Shown: piece by piece, positions 37,664 to 46,658 of the stretch
Position numbering within the stretch: the first letter of the stretch is position 1
Layout of the letters: each line of letters opens with the position of its first letter
Origin: Pseudomonas taiwanensis DSM 21245
Lineage (GTDB): Bacteria > Pseudomonadota > Gammaproteobacteria > Pseudomonadales > Pseudomonadaceae
Direction: 5' to 3'
Assembly: GCF_000425785.1 (NCBI RefSeq)
Contig: NZ_AUEC01000005.1
Location: 1-64,000 of the forward strand
Length of the DNA stretch: 64,000 bases
Program-made: the position numbers and the translations under genes
The notes under the pieces: model-generated
Databases searched by the model: none
What the model was told of the DNA's origin: nothing
The model's input: the letters and a program-made list of their open reading frames with translations, nothing else

Positions 37664-38533
37664 TCAGAGTAGCCCCAGTTGTTCGACCTCGGGGGCGCGC
37701 GGCAATTCCGGCAAGGCGGGCAGGCCGGGCAGGCGCGCCATCAGCCGTTGGTGAAACCGTTGCGCCAGCGCCGCGGCCAAGCGATTGTCGGAGGTGTGCA
37801 GGAACACATAAGGCATGCGCCCTTGCTCGATCCACACCGCGACCTTGTCCACCCAAGGGGTAAGGAACGTTTCGTTGGCCTCAAGCTGGGGATGGCCGAT
37901 GAAACGCACCTGCGGGTGCTGGCTGAAGGCAGCAGGGCGTGGCGGCACCTTGGGCTTTTTCGACTGCGCGTGCAGTACGGCAGGGTCACGGGAGTTGCAG
38001 CTGAACAGCGCACGGGGATCGAGGCAGATGCGCTCGACACTACGTTCGTGCAACAGCCGGTTGAGCAGCCGTTCCTCCTCGCCCTTGGCGAAGAACGCCA
38101 GGTTGCGCACCTCGACAGCTACCGGTACGCCAATCTCGTCGAGGAAATAGCACAGCTCGCCCAACCGCGCGGGGCTGAACTGGGCTGGTAACTGCAGCCA
38201 GTACGGCGATACGCGCTGGCCCAGCGGAGCCATCAGGCGGGTGAAATCCAAGGCAGGCTCGAGCTGGTCACGCAGGTCACCCTCGTGGCTGATATCCCTG
38301 GGAAACTTGGCGGTGAAACGAAAGTGCTCAGGCATGACCTGCGCCCAGCGGGCAAGGGTGCTGGGCGCAGGGCGAGCATAGAACGTGGTGTTGCCTTCGA
38401 CGGCGTTGAACACTTGGCTGTAGTAGCCAAGCATTTCAGCGCTGCTGGCATCGGCGGGATACAGGTAGTCGCGCCAGGCGTTTTCGCTCCAGGACGGACA
38501 ACCGAGAAAATAAGGCAGGGGTGAGGGCGTCAT
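37664..38533 (-). CDS. DUF72 TIM-barrel protein
   Basis: A 289-residue member of the DUF72/YecE family. The start LGCPSWSENAWRDYLYP, the NAVEGNTTFYARP block and RFTAKFPRDISHE are family signatures of a TIM-barrel with unknown activity. The start lies three bases after the stop of the 94-residue gene, suggesting translational coupling. Nothing odd in length. Function remains unassigned. Confidence 0.88.
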   Translation of the reverse strand: MTPSPLPYFLGCPSWSENAWRDYLYPADASSAEMLGYYSQVFNAVEGNTTFYARPAPSTLARWAQVMPEHFRFTAKFPRDISHEGDLRDQLEPALDFTRLMAPLGQRVSPYWLQLPAQFSPARLGELCYFLDEIGVPVAVEVRNLAFFAKGEEERLLNRLLHERSVERICLDPRALFSCNSRDPAVLHAQSKKPKVPPRPAAFSQHPQVRFIGHPQLEANETFLTPWVDKVAVWIEQGRMPYVFLHTSDNRLAAALAQRFHQRLMARLPGLPALPELPRAPEVEQLGLL

Positions 38534-38536
38534 CCC

Positions 38537-38821
38537 TCAAATGTACAGGTCGAGCCCAAGTACTTCCATGTCCCAATCGGTAAAACCGGCGGTGCTGAGG
38601 TAACTGGCCAGCGCAGTGGCGGTTCGGCGGTCTCGGGCACGGGGAAAGATCAGGTCTTGTTGACGGGCGGGCAAGCCGCCATTGCGTCGAGGTGCGGCCG
38701 CCTGCTCGTCAACGGCCTCCTCGATCACTTCGGCATCGTCGACAGATTCATCGCGTACCGGAGCCTTGCGCGGTGCACGCTTGATCGGATAGGACTGCGA
38801 TGAGAAACCGTCGATACGCAT
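38537..38821 (-). CDS. Conserved hypothetical protein, 94 residues
   Basis: No named domain is recognised. It starts MRIDGFSSQSYPIKRAPRKAP, has an acidic middle (DDAEVIEEAVDEQ) and a conserved-looking C-terminal segment LIFPRARDRRTATALASYLSTAGFTDWD. The basic-acidic-basic, low-complexity front suggests disorder, with one short folded helix at the end. It is directly upstream of the DUF72 gene, so probably in one operon. A start ten codons earlier is open but lacks a good ribosome site. Confidence 0.7.
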   Translation of the reverse strand: MRIDGFSSQSYPIKRAPRKAPVRDESVDDAEVIEEAVDEQAAAPRRNGGLPARQQDLIFPRARDRRTATALASYLSTAGFTDWDMEVLGLDLYI

Positions 38822-38951
38822 GGAGTGAGCACTCTGGACCAATGATGGCAATTTAGCAGCATCAGGGATCCATCGCTAATGCTCGAGTGATAACTGGACC
38901 ACAGTTCGCACAAAAGGTTTATCGACAACCGCGATAACCGACGAACGACCG

Positions 38952-39626
38952 TCAACGTGCCTTTGGCGTAGCCACATTATCGCGCAAGTAGACCGGTTGC
39001 GCCTGCTCGGCGGCGATGGCCTCGCCACGCGCCCAGGCGTAACCGGCAAGGCTGAGAATATCCAATGCATGGGGCAATGCGCCTGCGTCGCTGGCGCTGA
39101 CCGGTACGGCCAGGCGCTCGGCGTAGCCCCACCCGGTACCTGCGCCGAACCATTCGCCACGGCTCCCCTCAGGCAAGCTCACGCGCTCTGGCGGCAGTAC
39201 CGCTTCCTGGCCAACCAGGCGCATTTCGCCGGCCTCGGCCTGGTAGCAACCCCAGTACACTTCGTCCATGCGCGCATCGATGGCGGCTGCCACTTGCTGC
39301 ACACGGCGCTCGCGCAGAGCGCCCTGGGCCAATGCGGCCAGGTTGGAGACCGGCAATACCGGGCGCTCCAGGGCAAATGCAAGGCCCTGCACGACGCCAA
39401 TGGCGATGCGCACACCGGTGAAGGCACCTGGACCGCGACCGAAGGCGATGGCATCCAGAGCATTGAGCGCAACGCCTGACTCAGCCAGCAACTGCTTGAT
39501 CATCGGCAGCAGTTTCTGCGCGTGCATGCGGGGGATGACTTCATAGTGGCTGGTGACCTTGCCGTCATGCAGCAATGCAACGGAACAGGCTTCGGTGGCG
39601 GTATCCAGGGCCAGCAAGGTGGTCAT
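38952..39626 (-). CDS. tsaB: tRNA t6A37 biosynthesis protein TsaB
   Basis: A 224-residue ASKHA-fold protein, partner of TsaD in transferring the threonylcarbamoyl group to tRNA A37. MTTLLALDTATEACSVAL and FGRGPGAFTGVRIAIGVVQGLAF are diagnostic. The ATG at 39626 is where homology begins; the open frame extends 20 codons upstream into the adk terminator. It is downstream of adk on the same strand, as in other pseudomonads, and a TATACT -10-like element at 39663-39668 suggests its own promoter. Confidence 0.95.
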   Translation of the reverse strand: MTTLLALDTATEACSVALLHDGKVTSHYEVIPRMHAQKLLPMIKQLLAESGVALNALDAIAFGRGPGAFTGVRIAIGVVQGLAFALERPVLPVSNLAALAQGALRERRVQQVAAAIDARMDEVYWGCYQAEAGEMRLVGQEAVLPPERVSLPEGSRGEWFGAGTGWGYAERLAVPVSASDAGALPHALDILSLAGYAWARGEAIAAEQAQPVYLRDNVATPKAR

Positions 39627-39669
39627 CGAACAGGTTTCCAGGCAACGGGGAAAAAGAGCGGCAGTATAA

Positions 39670-39698
39670 ACGACAACGGCCCGCAAGCGGGCCGTCGT
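39670..39698 (-). terminator. Terminator-like hairpin between adk and tsaB
   Basis: CGGCCCGC (39677-39684) pairs with GCGGGCCG (39687-39694), extended by ACGAC/GTCGT flanks. On the minus strand it is followed by GTTTATAC, a short T tract that overlaps a possible tsaB -10. Confidence 0.6.
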
Positions 39699-39714
39699 GA
39701 CGCACGGTGATGGA

Positions 39715-40623
<909 letters not shown>

Positions 40624-43251
40624 TCAACCGGTGTTGCGCAAGCCCGCGGCGATACCCGCCACAGTCACTAGCAAGGCCTGCTCCAACGGGCTGTCCAGAG
40701 CGGCTTCACGGCTGCGCGATCGGGCCAGCAACTCCGCCTGAAGGCGGTGCAGCGGGTCCAGGTAGGTATTGCGCAGGCTGATGAATTCCAGGGTCTCGGG
40801 GCTGTGTGCCAGTAGCACCGGTTGCCCGGTCAAACCCAGTACGACCCGGCATGACTGCGACAATAGGTCGCGCAGGTGCGCACCTAAAGGAAGCAGGTGC
40901 GGTTGCACTAGACGTTCGTCGTAGGCCTCGGCAATTTGCGCGTCGGCCTTGGCCAACACCATCTCCAGCATGTCGATACGGGTGCGGAAGAACGGCCATT
41001 GCTCGCGCATCTGCGCCAGCAGCGGGCCCTGGCCACGGCTCAAGGCATTGGTCAGCGCGGTCTCCCACCCCAGCCAGGCAGGCAGCATCAGGCGGGTCTG
41101 GGTCCAACCGAAGATCCACGGAATGGCGCGCAAGCTCTCTATACCGCCGGCGCGGCGCTTGGCCGGGCGACTGCCCAGCGGCAGGCGCCCCAGCTCCTGC
41201 TCTGGCGTCGACTGACGGAAATATTCGACGAAATCGGGGTTCTCTCGCACCACCCCGCGATAAGCCTTGAGGCCATCGGCCGCCAACTGGTCCATCACCT
41301 CGCGCCATGCCGGCTCAGGGGGCGGAGGCGGCAACAAGGTGGCCTCCAGCACGGCGGCCAGGTAAAGGTTGAGGTTCTGCTCGGCGATGCCTGGCAAACC
41401 GAACTTGAAACGGATCATCTCGCCTTGTTCAGTGGTGCGGAACCGCCCCGCCACCGAGCCTGGCGGCTGCGACAGAATCGCCGCGTGGGCCGGGCCACCG
41501 CCACGGCCTACGGTGCCACCGCGGCCATGGAACAACAACAGTTCCACCTGATGCTCTTGGCAGATACGCACTAGGTTCTCCTGAGCGCGATACTGAGCCC
41601 AGGCCGCTGCGGTAGTGCCCGCGTCCTTGGCCGAGTCGGAATAGCCGATCATCACTTCCTGCGGGCCGCGCAGGCTGGCGCGATAGCCCGGCAGGCCCAG
41701 CAGCCGCTCCATCACCGGGCCGGCGTTATCCAGGTCGGCGAGGGTCTCGAACAGCGGCACCACACGCATCGGTCGGGTCAGGCCAGCTTCCTTGAGCAGC
41801 AATTGCACGGCCAGCACATCCGAGGCGGCTCCCGCCATGGAGATGACATAGGAACCCAAGGAAGCTGCGGGCGCCGCCGCGACTTCCCGACACGTGGCCA
41901 ATACCTCGGCGGTGTCGGCCTGGGGCTTGAAATGCGCCGGCAGCAGCGGCCGGCGGTTTTTCAGTTCGGTCTGGAGGAACTCGATCCGCCGGTCTTCATC
42001 CCACTCGGCGTAACTGCCCAGACCCAGGTAGTCGGTGATTTCCGACAGCGCATCGCGATGCCGGGCAGCATCCTGGCGCACGTCCAGGCGGCCGAGGAAC
42101 AGGCCGAAGGTCACTGCCCGACGCAGGCTGTCGAGCAGCGGACCGTCGGCGATCACACCCATGCCGCACGCATGCAGGGACTGGTAGCACAGTTCCAGCG
42201 GTGCGATCAGGTCGCGGTTGTCCACCAGCACTTCGGCAGGCATCGGCTGCGGGCTGGCCAGCGAGGCCTGGGCCCAGGCTCGGGTCGCCCGCAGGCGGTC
42301 GCGCAACTGCTTGAGCAAGGCCCGGTATGGCTCGGCGCTGTCGCCGACCTGTTCACGCAGTGCAGCGCTGGCCTGCTGCATGGAAAGTTCGGCGGCCAAG
42401 GTATCGATGTCGCGCAGGAACAGGTCGGCGGCCATCCAGCGAGCCAGTAGCAAGACTTCCCGGGTAACGCTGGCCGTGACGTTGGGGTTGCCATCCCGGT
42501 CGCCGCCCATCCAGGACGCGAAACGGATCGGCGCCGCCTCCAGTGGCAAGTGCAAGCCCGTGGCCTCGAACAGCGCTTTATCGACTTTGCGCAAGTGGTT
42601 GGGAATGGCCTGCCACAGGGAGTGTTCGATCACCGCGAAGCCCCATTTGGCTTCATCCACCGGTGTGGGCCGGCTGCGGCGTATTTCTTCGGTGTGCCAG
42701 GCCTCAGCGATCAACCTGCGCAAGCGCTCGCGTACCTGTTGACGCTCAGCCGGGATAAGGTCCCGATGGTCCTGGGCGGCCAATTGCCCGGCGATGGCAT
42801 CGTACTTCTGAATCAGCGTACGTCTGGCAACCTCGGTCGGGTGAGCGGTGAGCACCAGTTGGATATCCAGCTTGGCCAGTTGCCGGGCCAGCGCATCGTT
42901 GCTGTGCCCTGCCTGCTTGAGGCGCGCCAGCAGTTCTGGCAATACGCGCGACTCGAACGGCTCTGGCTGGTCAGCGTCACGGCGTCGAATCAGTTGATAT
43001 TGCTCGGCCATGTTGGCCAGGTTGAGGAACTGGTTGAACGCTCGGGCGACAGGCAGCAGATCTTCGTCGGCCAAGTCCGCCAGGGTCGAGCTCAACTTCT
43101 CCCCAGCGCTGCGGCGATCGGCCTTGGCGCTGTGGCGGATGTCCTCGATCTTCTGCAAGAACGCTTCGCCGTGCTGCTGACGAATGGTCTCGCCAAGCAG
43201 CTCACCCAACAGATGGACATCTTCACGCAAGCGCACATCGATATCAGTCAT
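40624..43251 (-). CDS. ppc: Phosphoenolpyruvate carboxylase
   Basis: An 875-residue enzyme that carboxylates PEP to oxaloacetate, replenishing the TCA cycle. The catalytic histidine is in [14 protein letters not shown], the second active-site block is [11 protein letters not shown] with [14 protein letters not shown], and the C-terminus is the conserved RNTG. The ATG at 43251 gives [20 protein letters not shown], where homology begins; the open frame of nearly 190 further codons upstream is a GC-rich artefact that runs through the next gene. Upstream gene is divergent. Confidence 0.96.
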   Translation of the reverse strand: MTDIDVRLREDVHLLGELLGETIRQQHGEAFLQKIEDIRHSAKADRRSAGEKLSSTLADLADEDLLPVARAFNQFLNLANMAEQYQLIRRRDADQPEPFESRVLPELLARLKQAGHSNDALARQLAKLDIQLVLTAHPTEVARRTLIQKYDAIAGQLAAQDHRDLIPAERQQVRERLRRLIAEAWHTEEIRRSRPTPVDEAKWGFAVIEHSLWQAIPNHLRKVDKALFEATGLHLPLEAAPIRFASWMGGDRDGNPNVTASVTREVLLLARWMAADLFLRDIDTLAAELSMQQASAALREQVGDSAEPYRALLKQLRDRLRATRAWAQASLASPQPMPAEVLVDNRDLIAPLELCYQSLHACGMGVIADGPLLDSLRRAVTFGLFLGRLDVRQDAARHRDALSEITDYLGLGSYAEWDEDRRIEFLQTELKNRRPLLPAHFKPQADTAEVLATCREVAAAPAASLGSYVISMAGAASDVLAVQLLLKEAGLTRPMRVVPLFETLADLDNAGPVMERLLGLPGYRASLRGPQEVMIGYSDSAKDAGTTAAAWAQYRAQENLVRICQEHQVELLLFHGRGGTVGRGGGPAHAAILSQPPGSVAGRFRTTEQGEMIRFKFGLPGIAEQNLNLYLAAVLEATLLPPPPPEPAWREVMDQLAADGLKAYRGVVRENPDFVEYFRQSTPEQELGRLPLGSRPAKRRAGGIESLRAIPWIFGWTQTRLMLPAWLGWETALTNALSRGQGPLLAQMREQWPFFRTRIDMLEMVLAKADAQIAEAYDERLVQPHLLPLGAHLRDLLSQSCRVVLGLTGQPVLLAHSPETLEFISLRNTYLDPLHRLQAELLARSRSREAALDSPLEQALLVTVAGIAAGLRNTG

Positions 43252-43422
43252 TGGCCCTCTCTTTGGCGCGGCTCGCCCGCGCGCTCGCCCAGGTAACAGC
43301 ACAGGCACCAAGAGTGCCCACAGCCGAGCTGCCATGGCAAGCCGCGATCGGGCAAAGCAAACTAAAGTTAGAGCAAAGCGTCCGATGCAATGCCGTCCTT
43401 CAAGGCATAGAAAGAGGTGATC

Positions 43423-43767
43423 ATGAAAATCCGTGAACTCGTCCAGCACTGGGAACAGAATGCAGCAGGCGCCCTGAGCCCAACGCCCCACATACTGCAC
43501 TTGGACCTTGAGTCCGAAGCGCGTCTGGCTGCGCTGATCGACATGTACCCCAAACGCTCGGCCGAGGAACTGCTCGGCGAGCTGGTCGCCGCCGCACTCG
43601 AGGAGCTGGAGGCCAGCCTCCCCTATGTGAAGGGCCAGCGGGTCATTTCCACCGACGAACAAGGCGACCCACTGTACGAAGACGTAGGCCCCACCCCACG
43701 CTTCCTCGCACTGTCCCGCCATCATCTTCACGCACTCAGCGACTTGGCCAAAGACGGCAAGAACTGA
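43423..43767 (+). CDS. Conserved pseudomonad protein, 114 residues
   Basis: Starts [20 protein letters not shown] with a GAGGTGATC site upstream. It contains a ribbon-helix-helix-like or helical central region ([40 protein letters not shown]) and a C-terminal [19 protein letters not shown]. Homologues are sometimes labelled 'type 1 pili tip component', a name I consider unsupported: there is no signal peptide. The helix pattern leaves a DNA-binding role possible but unproven. It is divergent from ppc, a position conserved in Pseudomonas. Confidence 0.78.
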   Translation: MKIRELVQHWEQNAAGALSPTPHILHLDLESEARLAALIDMYPKRSAEELLGELVAAALEELEASLPYVKGQRVISTDEQGDPLYEDVGPTPRFLALSRHHLHALSDLAKDGKN

Positions 43768-43800
43768 CCTTCCGGGCCCTGGCCTCTCCCTGCCCTCCTC

Positions 43801-43855
43801 TCTCGCCGGCAAGCCGGCTCCTGCAGTTGCATTGCCTCGCCTGCAGGAGCGGGCC
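43801..43855. repeat. REP-like inverted pair
   Basis: CTCGCCGGCAAGCCGGCTCC (43802-43821) has a palindromic core and is followed after 20 bases by CTGCAGGAGCGGGCC (43841-43855), the inverse of its CTCCTGCAG end. Lies between the 114-residue gene and the DUF4398 gene. Confidence 0.65.
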
Positions 43856-43869
43856 AGGTGATTTTTTCT

Positions 43870-43897
43870 GAACTATTCGAAAAACGCCCAAGTCACA
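43870..43897 (+). promoter_or_regulatory. Candidate AlgU (sigma E-type) promoter
   Basis: GAACTA (43870-43875) and TCACA (43893-43897) are separated by 17 bases, close to the ECF sigma E/AlgU pattern GAACTT-N16/17-TCTGA. It lies about 125 bases upstream of the DUF4398-OmpA pair. In P. aeruginosa the homologous lptF locus belongs to the AlgU regulon. Match is imperfect in both boxes. Confidence 0.4.
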
Positions 43898-44022
43898 GCC
43901 ATTAGCCACCACGCTAAAACCCTGCACACTTGCGGTTGTGCACTGTGAGGCGCCAGCACGCGGTCGTGTCAGGGAACAAGCGATGGACTGCTACGGACAA
44001 CGTCGTAAACAGGAGTGATCCA

Positions 44023-44433
44023 ATGGAACTGACTATGAAGCGCCGCACCTGCTCCCCCTCATCCACCCCTGTGCGTGGAATCAAGCTGGCCGCGCTAGCC
44101 CTTGGCGGTAGCCTGATCCTGGCCGGATGCGCCGGTAAACCGCCCACCGAGCAGTACGCCGTCACCCAGTCCGCGGTGAATTCGGCGGTCAGCGCCGGGG
44201 GCACCGAGTTCGCCGCAGTTGAAATGAAAGCCGCCCAGGACAAATTCAAGCAGGCGGAAATCGCCATGCACGACAAAAAGTACGACGAGGCCAAGCGCCT
44301 GGCCGAGCAGGCCGAGTGGGACGCTCGCGTGGCCGAACGCAAGGCCCAGGCCGCCAAGGCCCAGAAAGCCGTACAGGATGCCCGCCAGGGCGCTCAGGAC
44401 GTGCGTGAGGAAGGCCTGCGCAGTGCTCAATGA
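44023..44433 (+). CDS. DUF4398 lipoprotein
   Basis: A 136-residue lipoprotein. The signal peptide ends in LILAGC (Cys36 with this start, Cys32 if the ATG four codons later is used). The mature part is a charged helical DUF4398 domain (AAQDKFKQAEIAMHDKKYDEAKRLAEQAEWDARVAERKAQ) expected to form a coiled coil in the periplasm. GGAGTGATC precedes the ATG. It is followed by an OmpA-family lipoprotein 50 bases later, the PA3691-PA3692 arrangement; the pair probably bridges outer membrane and peptidoglycan. Confidence 0.87.
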   Translation: MELTMKRRTCSPSSTPVRGIKLAALALGGSLILAGCAGKPPTEQYAVTQSAVNSAVSAGGTEFAAVEMKAAQDKFKQAEIAMHDKKYDEAKRLAEQAEWDARVAERKAQAAKAQKAVQDARQGAQDVREEGLRSAQ

Positions 44434-44483
44434 GCCTGCCTACGCCAATCCCAGCCTTCGCAACTGATCAAAGGAAGAACACT

Positions 44484-45272
44484 ATGCGCAATGCCATCAT
44501 GATTCCCACCCTGCTGGCCCTGAGCGTCGGCCTCGCCGCGTGCGCCCACGACCCGAACCCGAACCTGGAGTCGGCCCGCACCAACTTCTCCTCTTTGCAA
44601 AGCGACCCTCAGTCGAGCAAAGTGGCGGCCCTGGAAACCAAGGACGCCCAGGACTGGCTGAACAAGGCCGACAAGGCGTTCATGGAGCGTGAAGACAGCA
44701 AGAAGGTCGACCAGTTGGCCTACCTGACCAACCAGCGTGTGGAGGTGGCCAAACAGACCATCGCCTTGCGCTCGGCTGAAAACGAGCTGAAGAATGCCGC
44801 CGCGCAACGTGCCCAGGCCAAGCTCGATGCCCGTGACGCGCAGATCGCCAAGCTCCAGGAAAGCCTCAACGCCAAGCAAACCGACCGTGGCACGTTGGTG
44901 ACCTTCGGCGACGTGCTGTTCGACTTCAACAAGGCTGAGCTCAAGAGCAGTGCCTACCCGAACGTCACCAAACTGGCCCAGTTCCTTCAGGAGAATCCGG
45001 AGCGCAAGGTGATCGTCGAGGGTTACACCGACAGCGTCGGTTCGGCCAGCTACAACCAGAGCCTGTCGGAACGGCGCGCCAATGCCGTGCGCATGGCACT
45101 GGTGCGCGCTGGCGTCGATCCGGCGCGCATCGTTGCCCAAGGGTATGGCAAGGAGTACCCGGTTGCGGACAACGCCAGCAACTCCGGGCGTGCACAGAAC
45201 CGTCGGGTAGAGGTCACCATCTCCAACGACAACCAGCCGGTGGCGCCGCGGGCGGTGAGCCAGGTGCAGTAA
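44484..45272 (+). CDS. OmpA-family lipoprotein, LptF-like
   Basis: A 262-residue lipoprotein with lipobox LSVGLAAC (Cys20). Residues about 25-140 are a DUF4398-like helical region (AQDWLNKADKAFMERED, LRSAENELKNAAAQRAQAK), followed by a C-terminal OmpA peptidoglycan-binding domain with VLFDFNKAELKSSA, VEGYTDSVGSASYNQSLSERRANAV and GRAQNRRVEV. The DAP-binding Asp and Arg positions are retained. The layout and neighbours match P. aeruginosa LptF (PA3692), an AlgU-controlled outer-membrane protein. AAAGGAAG precedes the ATG. Confidence 0.9.
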   Translation: MRNAIMIPTLLALSVGLAACAHDPNPNLESARTNFSSLQSDPQSSKVAALETKDAQDWLNKADKAFMEREDSKKVDQLAYLTNQRVEVAKQTIALRSAENELKNAAAQRAQAKLDARDAQIAKLQESLNAKQTDRGTLVTFGDVLFDFNKAELKSSAYPNVTKLAQFLQENPERKVIVEGYTDSVGSASYNQSLSERRANAVRMALVRAGVDPARIVAQGYGKEYPVADNASNSGRAQNRRVEVTISNDNQPVAPRAVSQVQ

Positions 45273-45288
45273 GCTTCAATGACGTGAT

Positions 45289-45317
45289 CGCGGGGGCCGC
45301 TTTGCGGCCCTTTCGCG
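45289..45317 (+). terminator. Terminator-like hairpin after the OmpA-family gene
   Basis: CGCGGGGGCCGC (45289-45300) folds with GCGGCCCTTTCGCG (45304-45317) around TTT, 17 bases after the stop. No T tract follows the stem. It likely ends transcription towards the convergent 108-residue gene. Confidence 0.6.
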
Positions 45318-45414
45318 ACGCAAGGCTCCCACATCGCCTGCACAATATCCGCTTGCGGCGGCTGCCCTGTTTCGCGACAGCTTGCGCAGCAGCTTGACCC
45401 TTGAACCGCTCCTT

Positions 45415-45741
45415 TCACTGCGCTTGTTGCGGCGTCTCCTCGCCCATGCAGCGTACCGCCCGCTTGCGGTTGTCCACCAACACGCCGGTCAGGCCTTTCT
45501 GCTGCGTATCGAACAGCACCAGCACCCCATCGACGCACTGGGCCACTTGAGGTGCCGGGTCCAGGGAAACCTTGTAGTCCTCCCCTGGAACGGTCTTGAG
45601 CATGGTGTAGTCCTGCAACAACAACGCGTCCTCGGGCTTGGCGAAATGCAGGTAACCGTAGTACCAGAGGGCCCCCACCGTCACGATGATGCTGCCGACG
45701 CCGGTCAGGATCAGCGGGATGGCGTTGCGTTCTTCACTCAT
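45415..45741 (-). CDS. Small membrane-anchored protein, 108 residues
   Basis: One N-terminal membrane segment (about residues 8-28, IPLILTGVGSIIVTVGALWY) and a soluble domain of about 75 residues with DPAPQVAQCVDGVLVLFDTQQKGLTGVLVDNRKRAVRC. The two cysteines frame this domain and could form a disulfide if periplasmic. No family name recognised; it corresponds in position to PA3693-type hypothetical proteins. Its start overlaps the stop of the upstream hydrolase by four bases, so the two are coupled. Confidence 0.78.
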   Translation of the reverse strand: MSEERNAIPLILTGVGSIIVTVGALWYYGYLHFAKPEDALLLQDYTMLKTVPGEDYKVSLDPAPQVAQCVDGVLVLFDTQQKGLTGVLVDNRKRAVRCMGEETPQQAQ

Positions 45742-46658
45742 TGCTTGTTCTTCTCGTCAGGGTAATTGGGTATTTCGGCCAGCCGCCGCAGACCGTTGAA
45801 ACGGCTGGGGTCGTCGAGGAAACGCAGCATCACCTGGCGCCAGACCGGGTCGGCGAAGGTCTGCACATGGCCACCACGGGTCAACTGCAAGACCCGCGGT
45901 GGCGGCGCGTGCTGGTACAGGCGAATACCATTGTCCATCGGCACCAGGTTGTCATCGATACTGTGGAAGAACAGCTTCGGCGGTCTGCTCAGTTGCTCGA
46001 CCGAGCGAATCGCACTGTCGCCGTCCGGCACTAGCCAGGACAGTGGCACCTGCAGCGGCCAGGTCATCCATGAAGTGCTCAAGGCGTAGCGGCCGACGGC
46101 GCGATAACTGGCCGGCACGCCGTCGAACACCAGCGCGCTGAAGCGCTGCTGCTGCTCGGGGTGGGCCGCCAGGTAATGGATCGCCATCGCTCCGCCGAGG
46201 CTCTGGCCCAGCAATACCAATGGCTTGTTCTTCACCTCGGGAGCCTGGTCCAGCCACGCCATCGCGGCAGCGATGTCCAGGTAGACCTCCGGCAACGACG
46301 GCTTGCCTTCGGATAAGCCGTAACCGCGATAGTCAATCATCAGTACCTGGTAGCCCTGCTCCGGCAGCCAGTAGCTGCCACCCAGGTGTCCCGGCAGGTT
46401 GCCACCATTGCCGTGCAGGTGCAGCACCGTGCCCTTGAGCTGGACACCGGCCTTGGCCGGCAGCCACCAACCGTGCAGACGGACACCATCCGAGGTCATC
46501 AGACTGACATCGCGGTAGTCGAGCTTGGCTCGCGCCGGTGTGAACGCCTGCCCTGGTTCAGGGTAGAACAGCAGGCTGCTGCAGCCACCCAGCCCCAGCA
46601 GCACGCTCAGGGCCAGCAGGCGCCAGCATTCAGAGAATGTTCGCGTAGTCGGCTTCAA
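45738..46658 (-). CDS. Alpha/beta-hydrolase lipoprotein
   Basis: A 306-residue secreted lipoprotein: the signal peptide ends in LGLGGC (Cys26). The mature part is an alpha/beta hydrolase with the nucleophile elbow GQSLGGA, the oxyanion HLHGNGGN segment, and C-terminal Asp (SIDDNLVPMD) and His (RGGHVQTF) completing the triad. Start is a TTG that overlaps the DUF1704 stop by about 29 bases; no other start preserves the signal peptide. Substrate unknown. Coupled to the 108-residue membrane gene and downstream of the DUF1704 gene, so the three may act together. Confidence 0.8.
   Translation of the reverse strand: MKPTTRTFSECWRLLALSVLLGLGGCSSLLFYPEPGQAFTPARAKLDYRDVSLMTSDGVRLHGWWLPAKAGVQLKGTVLHLHGNGGNLPGHLGGSYWLPEQGYQVLMIDYRGYGLSEGKPSLPEVYLDIAAAMAWLDQAPEVKNKPLVLLGQSLGGAMAIHYLAAHPEQQQRFSALVFDGVPASYRAVGRYALSTSWMTWPLQVPLSWLVPDGDSAIRSVEQLSRPPKLFFHSIDDNLVPMDNGIRLYQHAPPPRVLQLTRGGHVQTFADPVWRQVMLRFLDDPSRFNGLRRLAEIPNYPDEKNKQ

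Noticed and set aside
43252..43812. N-terminal extension of ppc by about 187 codons
   Set aside because: The extension runs through the divergent 114-residue gene and has no homology to PEP carboxylase, which begins at 43251.
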